A DNA stretch of 64,000 nucleotides from Ligilactobacillus salivarius DSM 20555 = ATCC 11741 (lineage in GTDB: Bacteria > Bacillota > Bacilli > Lactobacillales > Lactobacillaceae), in contig NZ_AYYT01000001.1 of assembly GCF_001435955.1 (NCBI RefSeq), forward strand, positions 180,106-244,105, in the 5' to 3' direction. Positions 29,505 through 39,577 of the stretch are shown piece by piece (position 1 is the stretch's first letter; each line of letters starts with the position of its first letter). The notes beneath the pieces are model-generated. The model was not told the origin of the DNA. It searched no databases and was given only the letters and a program-made list of their open reading frames with translations. Position numbers and translations under genes: made by a program.

Positions 29505-29593
29505 AGCTATTTCTTCCCTTCAAAAAATTTTTTAGCACAAAAAGCTTTCATTAATTCATGAAAACAAATTACTCTACTTTCATTTACTTATAT

Positions 29594-29618
29594 TAAAAAT
29601 GCTGTGGTTCAACCACAG
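29594..29618 (-). terminator. Terminator of the suhB operon
   Basis: CTGTGG/CCACAG stem (29618-29602) with a small loop, followed by TTTTT on the minus strand, between suhB and typA. Confidence 0.75.
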
Positions 29619-29630
29619 ACTTACTCTTAT

Positions 29631-30410
29631 CTATATAGAAATGAGTTTTGTAATATCTTTTTCAGCATTCTTTGTAGCTACTAATACAACTTTTGATGAT
29701 AACATATTAGTTTCTTTTACGTCAATTGTTTCAACAACTAAATCTAATGTTTCAGCTAAAATTTTTCCAGCAGCCAAATCCCAAGGGCGTAATGCTGACG
29801 CATAACAAATACATCTTCCTGTTAAAACATTAATAAATTCTAGACCAGCACAACCGTACATTCTTAAACCAGCACTAGCATCTACTACTCTTCTAAAACC
29901 ATAGCTATCATTCATGACAAAAGGTCTACAAAGTTGTACTAAACCTTCACTTAAAATACTATCTGTTGGAGTTGCAAGCTGATAATCGTTGCAATAAACG
30001 GCATCATATACCGGTCCACCCCAATATAGTTCATCCCTTATAATGTCATATATATATCCTAAAAGCGGACGGTTATTATAATATACGGCAATCATACTTG
30101 CAAAATTACGCTTTTGCTTAACAAAATTCATCGTACCGTCAATTGGATCTAAAATAAAAACTAGCCCTTCCATATTTGTAAGCGGATGTATTTTTGAAGT
30201 TTCCTCTCCTAAAATCTTAGCTTCTGGGTATGCATTTTGTATTTGTTGAATATAAAATCTCTCAACCTCTTTATCAACATTCGTCACTAAATCTGTCGGT
30301 CCACTTTTCGTTTCAACATCCAAGCTTAAATTGAAACTATCTAATATTATTTCCCGAGCTTTTCTTAGCCAATCTTTAACGTTAGCATCAATGCCTTGAA
30401 AATCTCTCAT
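29631..30410 (-). CDS. suhB: Inositol monophosphatase family protein
   Basis: A Mg2+-dependent phosphatase of 259 residues. The metal site is complete: Glu69-Glu70 (GEETSK), the DPIDGTMNF loop (Asp88, Asp91) and the WDLAAGKIL motif near residue 209. Family members hydrolyse inositol phosphates or fructose-1,6-bisphosphate, so the substrate is not fixed. It is the last gene of a three-gene unit, nine bases after the UPF0223 gene; the same pairing occurs in Bacillus (yktA/suhB). Confidence 0.9.
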   Translation of the reverse strand: MRDFQGIDANVKDWLRKAREIILDSFNLSLDVETKSGPTDLVTNVDKEVERFYIQQIQNAYPEAKILGEETSKIHPLTNMEGLVFILDPIDGTMNFVKQKRNFASMIAVYYNNRPLLGYIYDIIRDELYWGGPVYDAVYCNDYQLATPTDSILSEGLVQLCRPFVMNDSYGFRRVVDASAGLRMYGCAGLEFINVLTGRCICYASALRPWDLAAGKILAETLDLVVETIDVKETNMLSSKVVLVATKNAEKDITKLISI

Positions 30411-30419
30411 AAAATTCCA

Positions 30420-30695
30420 CTATCCTTTTACAAATTTTTTCTCGTTTTCTTTAACTTTCTTTACTGATTGATAAATACTATAACCCGAAAGTTTTTCATA
30501 TTCTCTATCTAGACTTTTTTGAAGCATTTTAGATGGGGCTACTTTCAAAAAATCTTGATATTTCTCCAGAAATTTCTCCCTATTCACCCCATTAGTATTA
30601 TATTTTTCAACTTCTGCATAAAATTCACAAGCAATTATAATTTCCTCCGTACTCCAATCAGGTAGTAACGGATAACTGTAATTTTCTTTTACCAT
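30420..30695 (-). CDS. UPF0223 (YktA-like) protein
   Basis: A 91-residue soluble protein of a conserved but uncharacterised Bacilli family. The YSYPLLPDWSTEEII start and the YQDFLKVAPSKMLQKSLDREYEKLSGYS helix are diagnostic. It is translated 10 bp after the LDH-like gene and nine bases before suhB. The sequence is helical and rich in Lys and Glu, with no catalytic motif. No function can be assigned. Confidence 0.85.
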   Translation of the reverse strand: MVKENYSYPLLPDWSTEEIIIACEFYAEVEKYNTNGVNREKFLEKYQDFLKVAPSKMLQKSLDREYEKLSGYSIYQSVKKVKENEKKFVKG

Positions 30696-30705
30696 TTGTT
30701 AAACC

Positions 30706-31590
30706 TCATCTTAATTTATATCTATCTAACTCATCATTAATAGCTTTTTTTACCTCATTTAAAGCATCTTGCTCATCTTCTGTATAATTCACTTTTATTA
30801 ATTCTATAACTCCCATCTTTCCAACTAATACAGGTGAACTATAACTTTCAATCTCTTCATTCCTACTATGAACCAGAGGTATTATAAACTGTTCGGAAGT
30901 ATCCATCGCCATTAATATCTTATTTAATACAGAAGAAAAAATTAACTTTCGAGTCTTTTCAGCTAATCCTTTATACTCTTTAGATATCTCTTGCATATTT
31001 TTTATACTAAACATATTTTTTTCTTGCACTATTAAACTCATAAGTGATGCTTCAGCGACTCTACCCTTACTCCACAAAACAAAAGACTTATCTCTAGTTC
31101 CAATTACACTCGTCTGAATATAATTACTATTAATTCCTAATTTCTTTGCAACCATTCTAGCTACAACTTCTGATTCTATAGAAGTTCCTAATCCCAACAC
31201 TTGTCTAGATGAAAGCCCTGTGTATTTTAAAATTTCATTAATCAATAAATAGTCCTTATTACTATCTAATACAACTATACCATTAAATCCATTGGCTACA
31301 GCTTCAGTGACCACTTTTTGGATCCAACTATTCTTTTGAGCAAAATTATCTCTATCCACATCAATTGAAAGTAGCATCATGTCAATTTCATCCCAATTTA
31401 CAGTTTCATTTATATAAAAATAAAAATTAGGTGATAGCAGACGTGAACACTCTACCAAATTATTTATTTCATCCTGAATATCAGTATCATTAATTTGCCA
31501 ATTAAAATATAACTTAGTGTTATTATTTATGCCTATTTTCAGAAAGTCCAGTACGCTTTCATTATATCCATAATATACTATCTTCTGCAT
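30706..31590 (-). CDS. Degenerate lactate/malate dehydrogenase-like protein
   Basis: A 294-residue protein that follows the LDH/2-hydroxyacid dehydrogenase fold: ANGFNGIVVLDSN matches the SNP-containing strand, VLGLGTSIES the GSGTxLDTAR region, and SVIGTRDKSFVLWS the EHGDS active-site strand. The key residues are changed: no GxGxxG dinucleotide loop at the N-terminus (YYGYNESVLDF), the catalytic Asp is Glu139, the substrate Arg is Val142, and the catalytic His is Arg166. It should not be a working dehydrogenase. The reading frame is intact, has AAAGGAG upstream and heads an operon with UPF0223 and suhB, so it seems to be kept for a non-catalytic role. Confidence 0.75.
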   Translation of the reverse strand: MQKIVYYGYNESVLDFLKIGINNNTKLYFNWQINDTDIQDEINNLVECSRLLSPNFYFYINETVNWDEIDMMLLSIDVDRDNFAQKNSWIQKVVTEAVANGFNGIVVLDSNKDYLLINEILKYTGLSSRQVLGLGTSIESEVVARMVAKKLGINSNYIQTSVIGTRDKSFVLWSKGRVAEASLMSLIVQEKNMFSIKNMQEISKEYKGLAEKTRKLIFSSVLNKILMAMDTSEQFIIPLVHSRNEEIESYSSPVLVGKMGVIELIKVNYTEDEQDALNEVKKAINDELDRYKLR

Positions 31591-31661
31591 TAATCATTTT
31601 ACTCCTTTCTTTATATTTTATTACTACTATTCTACCATATAATTAGATATAGTAACTTTTT

Positions 31662-31690
31662 TTGACTTAAAACTATTAATATGCTATTAC
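31662..31690 (+). promoter_or_regulatory. Predicted promoter of def
   Basis: -35 TTGACT (31662-31667), 17-base spacer, -10 TATTAC (31685-31690), upstream of def and divergent from the LDH-like gene. Confidence 0.5.
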
Positions 31691-31745
31691 AGAAAAATTG
31701 TGATATCATAAGTGTATTAAATCATATTATTGGAGGTCTTTTCTG

Positions 31746-32306
31746 TTGATTACAATGGATAACATTATTCGTGATGGAAATCCAACTCTAAGAGCCAGAG
31801 CAAAAGCTATCGAATTTCCATTAAGCGAAGAAGATAAAAAATTAGCACACGATATGATGGAGTTTCTCGAAAATAGTCAAAATCCTGAAATTGCCAAAAA
31901 ATATCATCTTCGTGCGGGTGTTGGTTTAGCAGCTCCTCAAGTAGATGTTTCTAAAAGAATGACTGCTGTTTTGGTTCCAGGTATTGAAGATGATGACGAA
32001 CCAATTTTTAAACATGTTCTGATCAATCCTACAATTTTAAGTGAATCCGTTCAATTAGCAGCACTTGGTGAAGGTGAAGGTTGCCTTTCAGTTGATCGTG
32101 ATATTCCAGGATATGTCCCTCGACACGATCGTATTAAACTTCGCTGGTATGACCTAGATGGAAATAAGCATGTTGAAAGACTTCGTGACTACCCTGCAAT
32201 TGTAGTTCAACATGAAATTGATCACTTAAATGGTATTTTATTCTATGATCATATTAATAAGGAACAACCTTTAACCGTTCCAGAAGGTACTATTATTTTA
32301 GAATAA
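31746..32306 (+). CDS. def: Peptide deformylase
   Basis: A metalloenzyme of 186 residues that removes the formyl group from nascent proteins. Motif 1 GVGLAAPQV, motif 2 EGCLSV (metal Cys) and motif 3 QHEIDHLNG (two metal His and catalytic Glu) are all intact. The insertion and length match the type 2 enzymes of Gram-positive bacteria. GGAGG lies eight bases before a TTG at 31746, so the TTG is the likely start; the ATG three codons later is too far. It is monocistronic. Confidence 0.96.
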   Translation: MITMDNIIRDGNPTLRARAKAIEFPLSEEDKKLAHDMMEFLENSQNPEIAKKYHLRAGVGLAAPQVDVSKRMTAVLVPGIEDDDEPIFKHVLINPTILSESVQLAALGEGEGCLSVDRDIPGYVPRHDRIKLRWYDLDGNKHVERLRDYPAIVVQHEIDHLNGILFYDHINKEQPLTVPEGTIILE

Positions 32307-32335
32307 AATAAATCTCAAAAATAATTTTATACAAG

Positions 32336-32390
32336 CAAAAGATCGATAAAGATTAATGTTTTAATAACTTAATCTTTATCGATCTTTTAT
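32336..32390. terminator. Bidirectional terminator after def
   Basis: A perfect 18-bp stem (32339-32356 with 32369-32386) and a 12-nt loop, with A and T runs on either side. It is shared with the convergent membrane-protein gene. Confidence 0.92.
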
Positions 32391-32411
32391 TTTTTACTTG
32401 ATGATTCTCCA

Positions 32412-32915
32412 CTATTTCTTAAAACCAGGCTCTAACTTTTCAATATCATTTAAATACTTATACGTTGCCTCATTCATTATATACGCTACATCTATATGCA
32501 GTATATTTTCTAGCTGCCAAATATCTGATACTATAAATGGAGGTTTATTAGCCATATTTTGAATTTTTTTCTGTTTTGCATAATCAAATAATTTCTTTTC
32601 TAGTAATTCCTTCAAAGCATTTAGTTTCTCACTGGAAAATTTTTGATTCTGAATCAATTCTACTGAATATTCAAAAACCATCACATCTTTTCCCCAAACG
32701 TCAGATACTACTGCTATATCCCTTATATTTTTGTGATTATTCTGATTAAACCATTCTAGATCTATCTCATTTATCGATTTATACATAGCGTCGTCAGTAA
32801 GCTTTCTACTTCTTGCTTGTAATCTTTTCAATTCCTTGTTTTTTATGTAATACTGTATAACAACAATAATTACAATGAAAACTATCGCAGTTAATATAAC
32901 TAACCAAAATTTCAT
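32412..32915 (-). CDS. Hypothetical bitopic membrane protein
   Basis: A 167-residue protein I do not recognise. Residues 4-25 are a strong hydrophobic helix followed by KNKELKRLQARSRK, so by the positive-inside rule the rest should be in the cytosol with the N-terminus outside. The soluble part contains NEIDLEWFNQNNHKNI and a Lys/Gln-rich helical stretch, then DVAYIMNEATYKYLND. It is monocistronic, convergent with def and divergent from rpoY. Coding potential is good (AGAGGC ribosome site, no interruptions). No function is proposed. Confidence 0.7.
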   Translation of the reverse strand: MKFWLVILTAIVFIVIIVVIQYYIKNKELKRLQARSRKLTDDAMYKSINEIDLEWFNQNNHKNIRDIAVVSDVWGKDVMVFEYSVELIQNQKFSSEKLNALKELLEKKLFDYAKQKKIQNMANKPPFIVSDIWQLENILHIDVAYIMNEATYKYLNDIEKLEPGFKK

Positions 32916-32968
32916 ATCATCAGCCTCTTTCTACAAAGCTTCCTCATTTTTAAGTATATCACAGTCTA

Positions 32969-33097
32969 TTGTCTAATTTTTATATGTTTTGTCTAAGTTC
33001 TATACTTAATTTGCTTGTTATGCTAAAATGTACTTAACTATTGTGTAAAGCAATCTTTGTTCGGTTAAATAATTTTTTGTTATACACTATTGTGTAA
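32969..33097. repeat. Four TTGT(C/G)TAA copies upstream of rpoY
   Basis: TTGTCTAA at 32969-32976 and 32989-32996, and TTGTGTAA at 33041-33048 and 33090-33097, all in the same orientation. The last two lie within a 13-bp perfect direct repeat (ACTATTGTGTAAA, 33037-33049 and 33086-33098), one upstream of the predicted -35 and one just after the -10 of rpoY. Confidence 0.6.
33057..33085 (+). promoter_or_regulatory. Predicted promoter of rpoY-rnjA
   Basis: -35 TTGTTC (33057-33062), 17-base spacer, -10 TTATAC (33080-33085), 36 bases before the rpoY ATG, flanked by the two 13-bp repeats. Confidence 0.5.
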
Positions 33098-33121
33098 ATT
33101 CATTTTAAAGGAGAAGTTTTA

Positions 33122-33337
33122 ATGACTTTTAAAGTATATTATCAACCATCAAAAAAATCTAATCCAAAGCGTGAAAATACTCATGTTATGTATTTTGAAG
33201 CTAAAGACGAAGTTGAAGCTCGTCATCTTGTTGAAACACATTTTCCAGAATGCAATGTTGAATTTATTGAAGCTTTGGACGAAGCTACACTTGAATATGA
33301 AAAACAAAGTGTTAACTTCAAACTCACGGAGTTTTAG
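33122..33337 (+). CDS. rpoY: RNA polymerase epsilon subunit
   Basis: A 71-residue accessory subunit of Firmicutes RNA polymerase. The sequence begins FKVYYQPSKKSNPKREN and contains the EARHLVETHFPECNVEFIE segment of the DUF1447 family. AAAGGAG lies upstream. It sits four bases before rnjA, the usual and diagnostic neighbour. The family is linked to protection of the polymerase and to phage-protein mimicry of Gp2; a role beyond that is inference. Confidence 0.95.
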   Translation: MTFKVYYQPSKKSNPKRENTHVMYFEAKDEVEARHLVETHFPECNVEFIEALDEATLEYEKQSVNFKLTEF

Positions 33338-33341
33338 TTAA

Positions 33342-35018
33342 ATGAAAAAACTAAATGTTAAAAATAATGAGACTGCTGTTTTTGCAATCGGTGGTCTTGG
33401 AGAAATTGGAAAGAATACTTACGGTATCCAATTTCAAGATGAAATCATCGTAGTGGATGCTGGTATCAAATTTCCAGAAGATGATTTGTTAGGTATTGAT
33501 TATGTTATACCTGACTACTCATATTTAATTGCAAATCAACAAAAAATTAAAGCTTTAGTTATCACACATGGACATGAGGATCATATTGGCGGTATTCCTT
33601 ATTTACTACAAAAAATAAATGTACCTGTCTATGCTGGCCCTCTTGCACTTGCATTGATTAAAAGCAAACTAGAAGAACATGGACTACTTCGCACAACTGA
33701 ACTTCATGAAATAGATGAAGACTCTATTCTAAAATTTAGAAAAACGACAGTATCTTTTTTTAGAACAACACATTCTATCCCTGATACTTTAGGTGTGGCT
33801 GTCAAAACACCTTCTGGAACAATTGTATGTACAGGAGATTATAAGTTCGATCTTACTCCTGTTACAAATCAGCCACCTAATTTACAAAAAATGGCAAAAT
33901 TAGGTGATGAAGGTGTGCTTTGCCTACTTTCTGATAGTACTAATGCTGAAGTTCCTAACTTTACTAAGTCAGAACGCTGGGTTGGCCGTTCTATTCGTCG
34001 TATATTTGAAAAAGTCGAAGGCCGTATAATATTTGCTACTTTTGCCTCTAACATTTCGCGTGTACAGCAAGCTACATCTGCAGCTATTGCTCGTGGTCGT
34101 AAAATAGCTGTTTTTGGACGTAGTATGGAAGCTGCAATTGTAAATGGTAGAGAACTTGGTTATTTAGATATTCCTGACGATGCTTTAGTTGATGCTAGAG
34201 AAATAAGTAGTTTACCCGCTAATAAAATTATGATTCTATGTACAGGATCTCAAGGAGAACCTATGGCAGCTTTGAGTCGTATAGCTAATGGTACTCACCG
34301 TCAAGTATCTATTCAACCCGGTGATACTGTAGTATTCTCTAGTTCTCCTATTCCAGGAAATACTACCAGTGTAAATAAAGTTATTAATGAGTTAGAAGAA
34401 GCTGGAGCTACTGTTATTCATGGTAAAGTTAATAATATTCACGCCTCTGGACATGGTGGTCAAGAAGAACAAAAACTTATGCTTCGCTTGATGAAACCTA
34501 AGTACTTCATGCCTGTCCATGGTGAATACAGAATGTTAAAAATTCATACTGAGTTAGCTGAGAAGTGTGATGTTCCTAAAGAAAATTCATTTATTCTAAA
34601 AAATGGAGATGTTTTAGCACTTACAAAGGATTCAGCAAGATATGCAGGCCACTTTAATGCTGGTGATGTCTATGTTGACGGTTCTGGCGTTGGAGATATT
34701 GGAAATGTTGTACTTCGAGATCGTCGTTTACTTTCAGAAGAAGGTCTAGTAGTTGTTGTAGCAACCATAGATATGCAAAAGCGCCAAATTATTGCCGGCC
34801 CAGATTTATTATCACGAGGTTTTATCTACATGCGTGAATCTGGCGATTTAATTAATCAAGGTCGTCGTCATCTTTATCGTTCTATTAAGAGAGAACTTAA
34901 AAATGATAAAGTTTCTGAAGCTCAAATTAAAAATACTATTATCTCTGATCTGCAAGAATTTTTATTTGAACAAACAGAAAGACATCCTATGATTTTACCA
35001 ATGCTTGTTACAATATAA
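33342..35018 (+). CDS. rnjA: Ribonuclease J1
   Basis: A metallo-beta-lactamase/beta-CASP nuclease of 558 residues with both endonuclease and 5'-3' exonuclease activity in mRNA decay and rRNA maturation. The catalytic HGHEDH set is complete (His76, His78, Asp80, His81), SDSTNAE and the [11 protein letters not shown] region bind metal and RNA. The N-terminal domain, beta-CASP domain and C-terminal oligomerisation domain are all present. It is J1 by completeness of the site and by pairing with rpoY. Confidence 0.97.
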   Translation: MKKLNVKNNETAVFAIGGLGEIGKNTYGIQFQDEIIVVDAGIKFPEDDLLGIDYVIPDYSYLIANQQKIKALVITHGHEDHIGGIPYLLQKINVPVYAGPLALALIKSKLEEHGLLRTTELHEIDEDSILKFRKTTVSFFRTTHSIPDTLGVAVKTPSGTIVCTGDYKFDLTPVTNQPPNLQKMAKLGDEGVLCLLSDSTNAEVPNFTKSERWVGRSIRRIFEKVEGRIIFATFASNISRVQQATSAAIARGRKIAVFGRSMEAAIVNGRELGYLDIPDDALVDAREISSLPANKIMILCTGSQGEPMAALSRIANGTHRQVSIQPGDTVVFSSSPIPGNTTSVNKVINELEEAGATVIHGKVNNIHASGHGGQEEQKLMLRLMKPKYFMPVHGEYRMLKIHTELAEKCDVPKENSFILKNGDVLALTKDSARYAGHFNAGDVYVDGSGVGDIGNVVLRDRRLLSEEGLVVVVATIDMQKRQIIAGPDLLSRGFIYMRESGDLINQGRRHLYRSIKRELKNDKVSEAQIKNTIISDLQEFLFEQTERHPMILPMLVTI

Positions 35019-35030
35019 TTTAGATATATT

Positions 35031-35075
35031 AAAAACGGTATAAGAACTATTGTTAATAGTCCTTATACCGTTATT
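35031..35075. terminator. Bidirectional terminator between rnjA and gnd
   Basis: Long stem (35034-35051 with 35055-35072, one mismatch) and T-rich flanks on both sides. Confidence 0.88.
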
Positions 35076-35096
35076 TTATACTATACATCTTAATAA

Positions 35097-36518
35097 TTAT
35101 TCTTCATGATACCATTCGTAATGGTAAATACCTTCACGATCAGTACGTTCATAAGTATGTGCCCCAAAGTAGTCACGTTGTGCTTGAATAATATTTGCAG
35201 GAAGATGTGCAGATCTATATTGATCATAATATGTGATAGCACTAGAAAATCCTGGGCAAGCAACACCTGCTTTAATTGCTAAAGCAGCAATATCACGGAC
35301 ATCATTTTGATATTCTTCAACGATTTTCTTGAAGTAATCGTCTAACATCAAATTCTTTAATTCAGGATTCTTTTCATATGCATCAGTAATCTTTTGTAAG
35401 AATTGAGCACGAATAATGCAACCTTCACGCCAAATCTTAGCCATATCGCCATAATTTAGGTTCCAGTCATAATTTTCAGATGCTACTCTTAATTGTTCAA
35501 AACCTTGAGCATAACTCATAATCTTACTAAAGTATAATGCACGACGAATTTTTTCTACTAATTCTTTCTTATTTACGTCACCTAAATCAAATTCCGGATT
35601 AGGTAAAACTTGACTAGCAGCCACACGTTCATCTTTCATTGCTGAAATATAACGAGCATATACAGATTCTGTAATTAATGATTGAGGTACTCCTAATTCT
35701 AAAGCACTTTGAGAACTCCACTTACCAGTACCCTTGTTGCCAGCACGATCTAAAATAACATCTACAATTGGTTTACCCGTACCCAAATCATCTTTACGAG
35801 TTAAAATATCGGCAGTTATATCAATTAAATAACTCTTCAGCTCGCCATCTTTCCATTCATTAAATACGTCAGAAATTTCATCATTTGATAAACCTAGTAA
35901 GTTACGCATCAAGTTATAGCTTTCAGCAATAAGTTCCATATCACCGTATTCAATACCGTTATGAACCATCTTAACATAGTGACCTGCTCCGTTAGGTCCA
36001 ACGTAAGTTACACAGGCTTCACCATCTTCAGCCTTAGCAGCTATTTTCTTCAAAATTGGTTCTACTAAATCATATGCTTCTTTTTGTCCACCTGGCATTA
36101 AAGAAGGTCCTTCTAACGCACCTTTTTCTCCCCCAGATACACCCATACCGATAAAGTTAATACCAGAATTATCTAGTTCTTCATTGCGACGCATAGTTTC
36201 TTGGAAGAATGTATTTCCACCATCAATTAAAACATCACCTTTATCTAAATGAGGCAATAATGACTTAATTGTTGCATCTGTTGGAGCACCCGCTTTAACC
36301 ATCAAAATAATTCGACGAGGTGTTTCTAAAGAATTAACAAAATCTTCAATCGTATAACTAGGTACTAAATTCTTATCAGGATGATCAGCAACTACCTTTT
36401 CAGTTTTTGATCCTGTTCTGTTATAGATAGCAACACTGTATCCACGACTTTCAATGTTTAAGGCTAGGTTTTTACCCATAACAGCCATACCAACAACACC
36501 AATTTGTGGTTTGCTCAT
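35097..36518 (-). CDS. gnd: 6-phosphogluconate dehydrogenase, decarboxylating
   Basis: An oxidative pentose phosphate enzyme of 473 residues that yields ribulose-5-phosphate, CO2 and NADPH. The Rossmann loop is [13 protein letters not shown], with NRTGSKT as the NADP-preferring strand end, and the active site contains [11 protein letters not shown] and [12 protein letters not shown] with its Lys and Asn. The C-terminal tail with YERTDREG is full-length, so it is the long (NADP+) form. It is monocistronic, with AGGAGG upstream. In lactobacilli it is central to pentose and gluconate use. Confidence 0.97.
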   Translation of the reverse strand: MSKPQIGVVGMAVMGKNLALNIESRGYSVAIYNRTGSKTEKVVADHPDKNLVPSYTIEDFVNSLETPRRIILMVKAGAPTDATIKSLLPHLDKGDVLIDGGNTFFQETMRRNEELDNSGINFIGMGVSGGEKGALEGPSLMPGGQKEAYDLVEPILKKIAAKAEDGEACVTYVGPNGAGHYVKMVHNGIEYGDMELIAESYNLMRNLLGLSNDEISDVFNEWKDGELKSYLIDITADILTRKDDLGTGKPIVDVILDRAGNKGTGKWSSQSALELGVPQSLITESVYARYISAMKDERVAASQVLPNPEFDLGDVNKKELVEKIRRALYFSKIMSYAQGFEQLRVASENYDWNLNYGDMAKIWREGCIIRAQFLQKITDAYEKNPELKNLMLDDYFKKIVEEYQNDVRDIAALAIKAGVACPGFSSAITYYDQYRSAHLPANIIQAQRDYFGAHTYERTDREGIYHYEWYHEE

Positions 36519-36626
36519 AATAAATATCCTCCTAAATTATCATATACAATTTCAACATGTAAATTACAATAGTATTCTAACAAATATCATATCATGGTGC
36601 AATTAATTAAATATACATAAAAATGC

Positions 36627-37853
36627 TTATTTTACTATTTCAGGTTTACTCTTACCATCAACAGTATCTTTTGTAATAACTACCTCTTTAATATTATCTT
36701 CGCTAGGAATGTCAAACATAATATCTCTCATAGTAGCTTCAACAATGGATCTCAAACCTCTGGCACCTGTGTTTCTTTCAATAGCTAAATGCGCAATTTC
36801 CTTAACAGCATCATCTTCAAATTTTAATGATACATCATCAAACGATACTAATTTTTGATATTGCTTAATTAATGCATTCTTAGGTTCTGTTAAAATTCTC
36901 ACTAAATCTTCTTCAGTAAGTTTTTCAAGTGCTGTAAGAATTGGCAAACGACCAATAAATTCAGGGATTAATCCAAACTTTAATAGATCTTCAGGAATGA
37001 TTTGTTGCATTAAACTCTTATCAGGATCATATTCCTGCTTAGAATCTACACCAAAACCTATTGTTTTGTCTCCTAAACGATTTTTTACCATTGTTTCAAT
37101 ACCATCAAAAGCTCCACCAACAATAAATAGAATATTTGTAGTATCAATTTGTATAAATTCTTGTTGTGGGTGCTTACGGCCACCTTGAGGAGGAACATTA
37201 GCTATTGTACCTTCAAGAATCTTAAGTAACGCTTGTTGTACACCTTCACCAGAAACATCACGCGTAATTGATACATTTTCAGATTTCTTAGCAATTTTAT
37301 CAATTTCATCTATATAAATAATGCCTCTTTGAGCTCTTTCTACATCATAATCAGCATTTTGTAAAAGTTTCAATAAAATATTTTCAACGTCTTCACCAAC
37401 ATAACCTGCTTCTGTTAAAGTTGTTGCATCTGCAATTGCAAATGGTACGTTCAAAATTCTAGCTAAATTCTGAGCTAAGAATGTTTTACCAGAACCTGTT
37501 GGTCCAACAAGACAAATATTACTCTTTTGTAATTCTGTTCCATCATCATCTGACAATGAAGCATTAACACGTTTGTAGTGATTATATACAGCAACTGCTA
37601 ATGTTTTCTTAGCTTCTTCCTGTCCAACAACGTATTGATTTAAAGTATCAACAATTTCATGAGGAGTAGGAACATTAGTAAAATCTTTTTGTGCTTCTGC
37701 TTTTGTTTCTGTATCAATAATTGATTGTGCTAATTCTACACATTCATTACATATATACACTCCTGGTCCAGAAATCATACTTTTAACTTGATCTTCTGTT
37801 TTTCCACAAAAAGAACATGTCGCAGGAGTCTTATTATCTTCATTTTCAAACAT
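36627..37853 (-). CDS. clpX: ATP-dependent Clp protease ATPase subunit ClpX
   Basis: A AAA+ unfoldase of 408 residues that feeds proteins to ClpP. The N-terminal zinc-binding domain (CSFCGK..C..C) is intact, with Walker A GPTGSGKT and Walker [11 protein letters not shown]. The IGF loop for ClpP docking is at DKTIGFGVD, and the sensor-2 motif is GARGLRS. It lies 214 bp from tig, with a tig terminator between, so it has its own promoter; a 7-bp TTTAGCA/TGCTAAA dyad lies there but is not a full CIRCE element. Confidence 0.98.
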   Translation of the reverse strand: MFENEDNKTPATCSFCGKTEDQVKSMISGPGVYICNECVELAQSIIDTETKAEAQKDFTNVPTPHEIVDTLNQYVVGQEEAKKTLAVAVYNHYKRVNASLSDDDGTELQKSNICLVGPTGSGKTFLAQNLARILNVPFAIADATTLTEAGYVGEDVENILLKLLQNADYDVERAQRGIIYIDEIDKIAKKSENVSITRDVSGEGVQQALLKILEGTIANVPPQGGRKHPQQEFIQIDTTNILFIVGGAFDGIETMVKNRLGDKTIGFGVDSKQEYDPDKSLMQQIIPEDLLKFGLIPEFIGRLPILTALEKLTEEDLVRILTEPKNALIKQYQKLVSFDDVSLKFEDDAVKEIAHLAIERNTGARGLRSIVEATMRDIMFDIPSEDNIKEVVITKDTVDGKSKPEIVK

Positions 37854-37964
37854 CTAAAAATCTCCCTACGTGTTTTTTATTTCATAAGACTGCCTTTATT
37901 TTAGCAAACAATAGTGCTAAACGCCATTAACATGACTTAAAAGCTACTTATCTTAATTTATTAA

Positions 37965-38003
37965 TAAAAAAAGTGCCAATAGATTTTCATCCATCAGCAC
38001 TTC
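37965..38003 (-). terminator. Terminator of tig
   Basis: AAGTGC/GCACTT outer stem with a partly paired interior and a run of seven T on the minus strand, between tig and clpX. Confidence 0.75.
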
Positions 38004-38067
38004 TATAACTAATTAGTTCTGTAAAAGTTATACTTTCACCTACAGAAAATCACTAAGGAAGTCTTAA

Positions 38068-39378
38068 TTATTCTTCATCCTTTTTAGCATCACGAGTTTG
38101 CTTTGCAGAATCAGCAATTTCATCAACTACTTTTCTAACTGCAATATCATGCTTCAGCATATCATCAGATAAAGCAGAACGAACTGCTGCTTCATCCATT
38201 TGATATTGTTCAGCTAAACTCTTAATTTCAGCATTGATTTCATCTTCAGATGGTTCAATCTTTTCAGCCTTAACAATTGCTTCAAGAACAAGATTTGTTT
38301 TAACGCGCTTTTCAGCACCTTCTTCAAATTGTTTGTGCAAATCATCTGCTGATGTACCTGTTAATTGGTAATACATATCAGCACTGATACCTTGATTTTG
38401 CATACCTGCTAAGAAGTTATCCATTTGACGATGTACGTCGTCCTCAATCATAACAGCTGGAATTTCACCAATTGTTGCATTTTCTACAGCAATATCAAGT
38501 GCTTCTTCTTGAATTGCAGCTTTAGCTTCAGCAACTTTTTGATCTTTCAAACGATCTTTAATTTTTGCCTTTAATTCTTCAAGAGTTGCAACATCTTCAT
38601 CAACATCTTTTGCAAATTCATCATCTAGTTCTGGTAATTCTTTTGTCTTTACTTCATGAATCTTTGTATCAAAAACAGCTTCTTTACCAGCTAGATCTTT
38701 TGCTTGATAATCTTCTGGGAATGTTACAGTTACAGCAACTTCTTCACCAGCTTTGTGACCTACTAATTGATCTTCAAAACCTGGAATAAATTGACCAGAA
38801 CCTAATTCAAGAGAATGGTTTTCACCTTTTCCACCATCAAAAGCTTCTCCATCGATCTTACCTTCAAAATCAATAACAACAGTGTCACCTTGTTCTGCTG
38901 GTTCATCTTCTTTAAGAACTAATTCTGCTTCTTGTTGTTGTAATCTATTCAATTCATTTTCAATATCAGCTTTCAAAACACGTGTTGGGTGCTTTGTAAC
39001 TTCTAAATCTTTATATTGACCTAATTCAACTTCAGGTTCAACAGTAACTTTTGCAGTTAATACCCATGCAGCATCTGATTCCATTGATTCAACATCAATT
39101 TGTGGTTGATCAACTGGATTGATATCTGCTTCTTTAACAGCATTTGAATATGCTTCAGGTAATAAATCATTTAAAGCTTCTTGATATAATGCTTCTTCAC
39201 CATACATCTTGTTGAAGATTTGGCGAGGAACTTTACCCTTTCTAAATCCAGGTACATTTAAAGATTTCTTTACACGATTGAAAGCAGAATTCAAGCCTTC
39301 TTTAATTTTTTCTGGAGCAATTTCAAAAGTTAATTTACCTTCGTTTGTTCCGTCTTTCTTTTCCCACTTTATAGACAT
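38068..39378 (-). CDS. tig: Trigger factor
   Basis: A ribosome-associated chaperone of 436 residues with prolyl isomerase activity. The ribosome-binding signature [15 protein letters not shown] is at residues about 42-56, the FKBP-like PPIase domain spans 160-245, and the helical C-terminal chaperone domain ends in a Lys-rich tail. It precedes clpX on the same strand, the common tig-clpX order. An AGGGAATAAG site precedes the ATG. Confidence 0.97.
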   Translation of the reverse strand: MSIKWEKKDGTNEGKLTFEIAPEKIKEGLNSAFNRVKKSLNVPGFRKGKVPRQIFNKMYGEEALYQEALNDLLPEAYSNAVKEADINPVDQPQIDVESMESDAAWVLTAKVTVEPEVELGQYKDLEVTKHPTRVLKADIENELNRLQQQEAELVLKEDEPAEQGDTVVIDFEGKIDGEAFDGGKGENHSLELGSGQFIPGFEDQLVGHKAGEEVAVTVTFPEDYQAKDLAGKEAVFDTKIHEVKTKELPELDDEFAKDVDEDVATLEELKAKIKDRLKDQKVAEAKAAIQEEALDIAVENATIGEIPAVMIEDDVHRQMDNFLAGMQNQGISADMYYQLTGTSADDLHKQFEEGAEKRVKTNLVLEAIVKAEKIEPSEDEINAEIKSLAEQYQMDEAAVRSALSDDMLKHDIAVRKVVDEIADSAKQTRDAKKDEE

Positions 39379-39502
39379 CTTATTCCCTCCGAATAATTAT
39401 TTTTAATAATTACTTAGTAATTGCATACCTATTAATTTTAACGTAGATAATCAAAATTGTAAATGTTTAGAGTGTAAAAAAGTTAGTAAATACATCTTTT
39501 TA

Positions 39503-39540
39503 CACAAAAAAAGAAGGTTGGAAAACCAACCCTCTTTCTT
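39503..39540 (-). terminator. Terminator of tuf
   Basis: GGTTGG/CCAACC hairpin extended by AAGA/TCTT pairs, followed by eight A/T positions reading as a T-run on the minus strand. Confidence 0.85.
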
Positions 39541-39577
39541 GAAAGTTAACAAAATGTCAACATTACGTGAAATCTTA

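Noticed and set aside
29053..29535. 160-codon plus-strand frame opposite typA
   Set aside because: Antisense to a certain GTPase gene, no ribosome site, no protein-like pattern.
37900..37925. Possible CIRCE element upstream of clpX
   Set aside because: The TTTAGCA/TGCTAAA dyad has an 8-base gap between short arms; CIRCE needs 9-bp arms TTAGCACTC and GAGTGCTAA with a 9-base gap.
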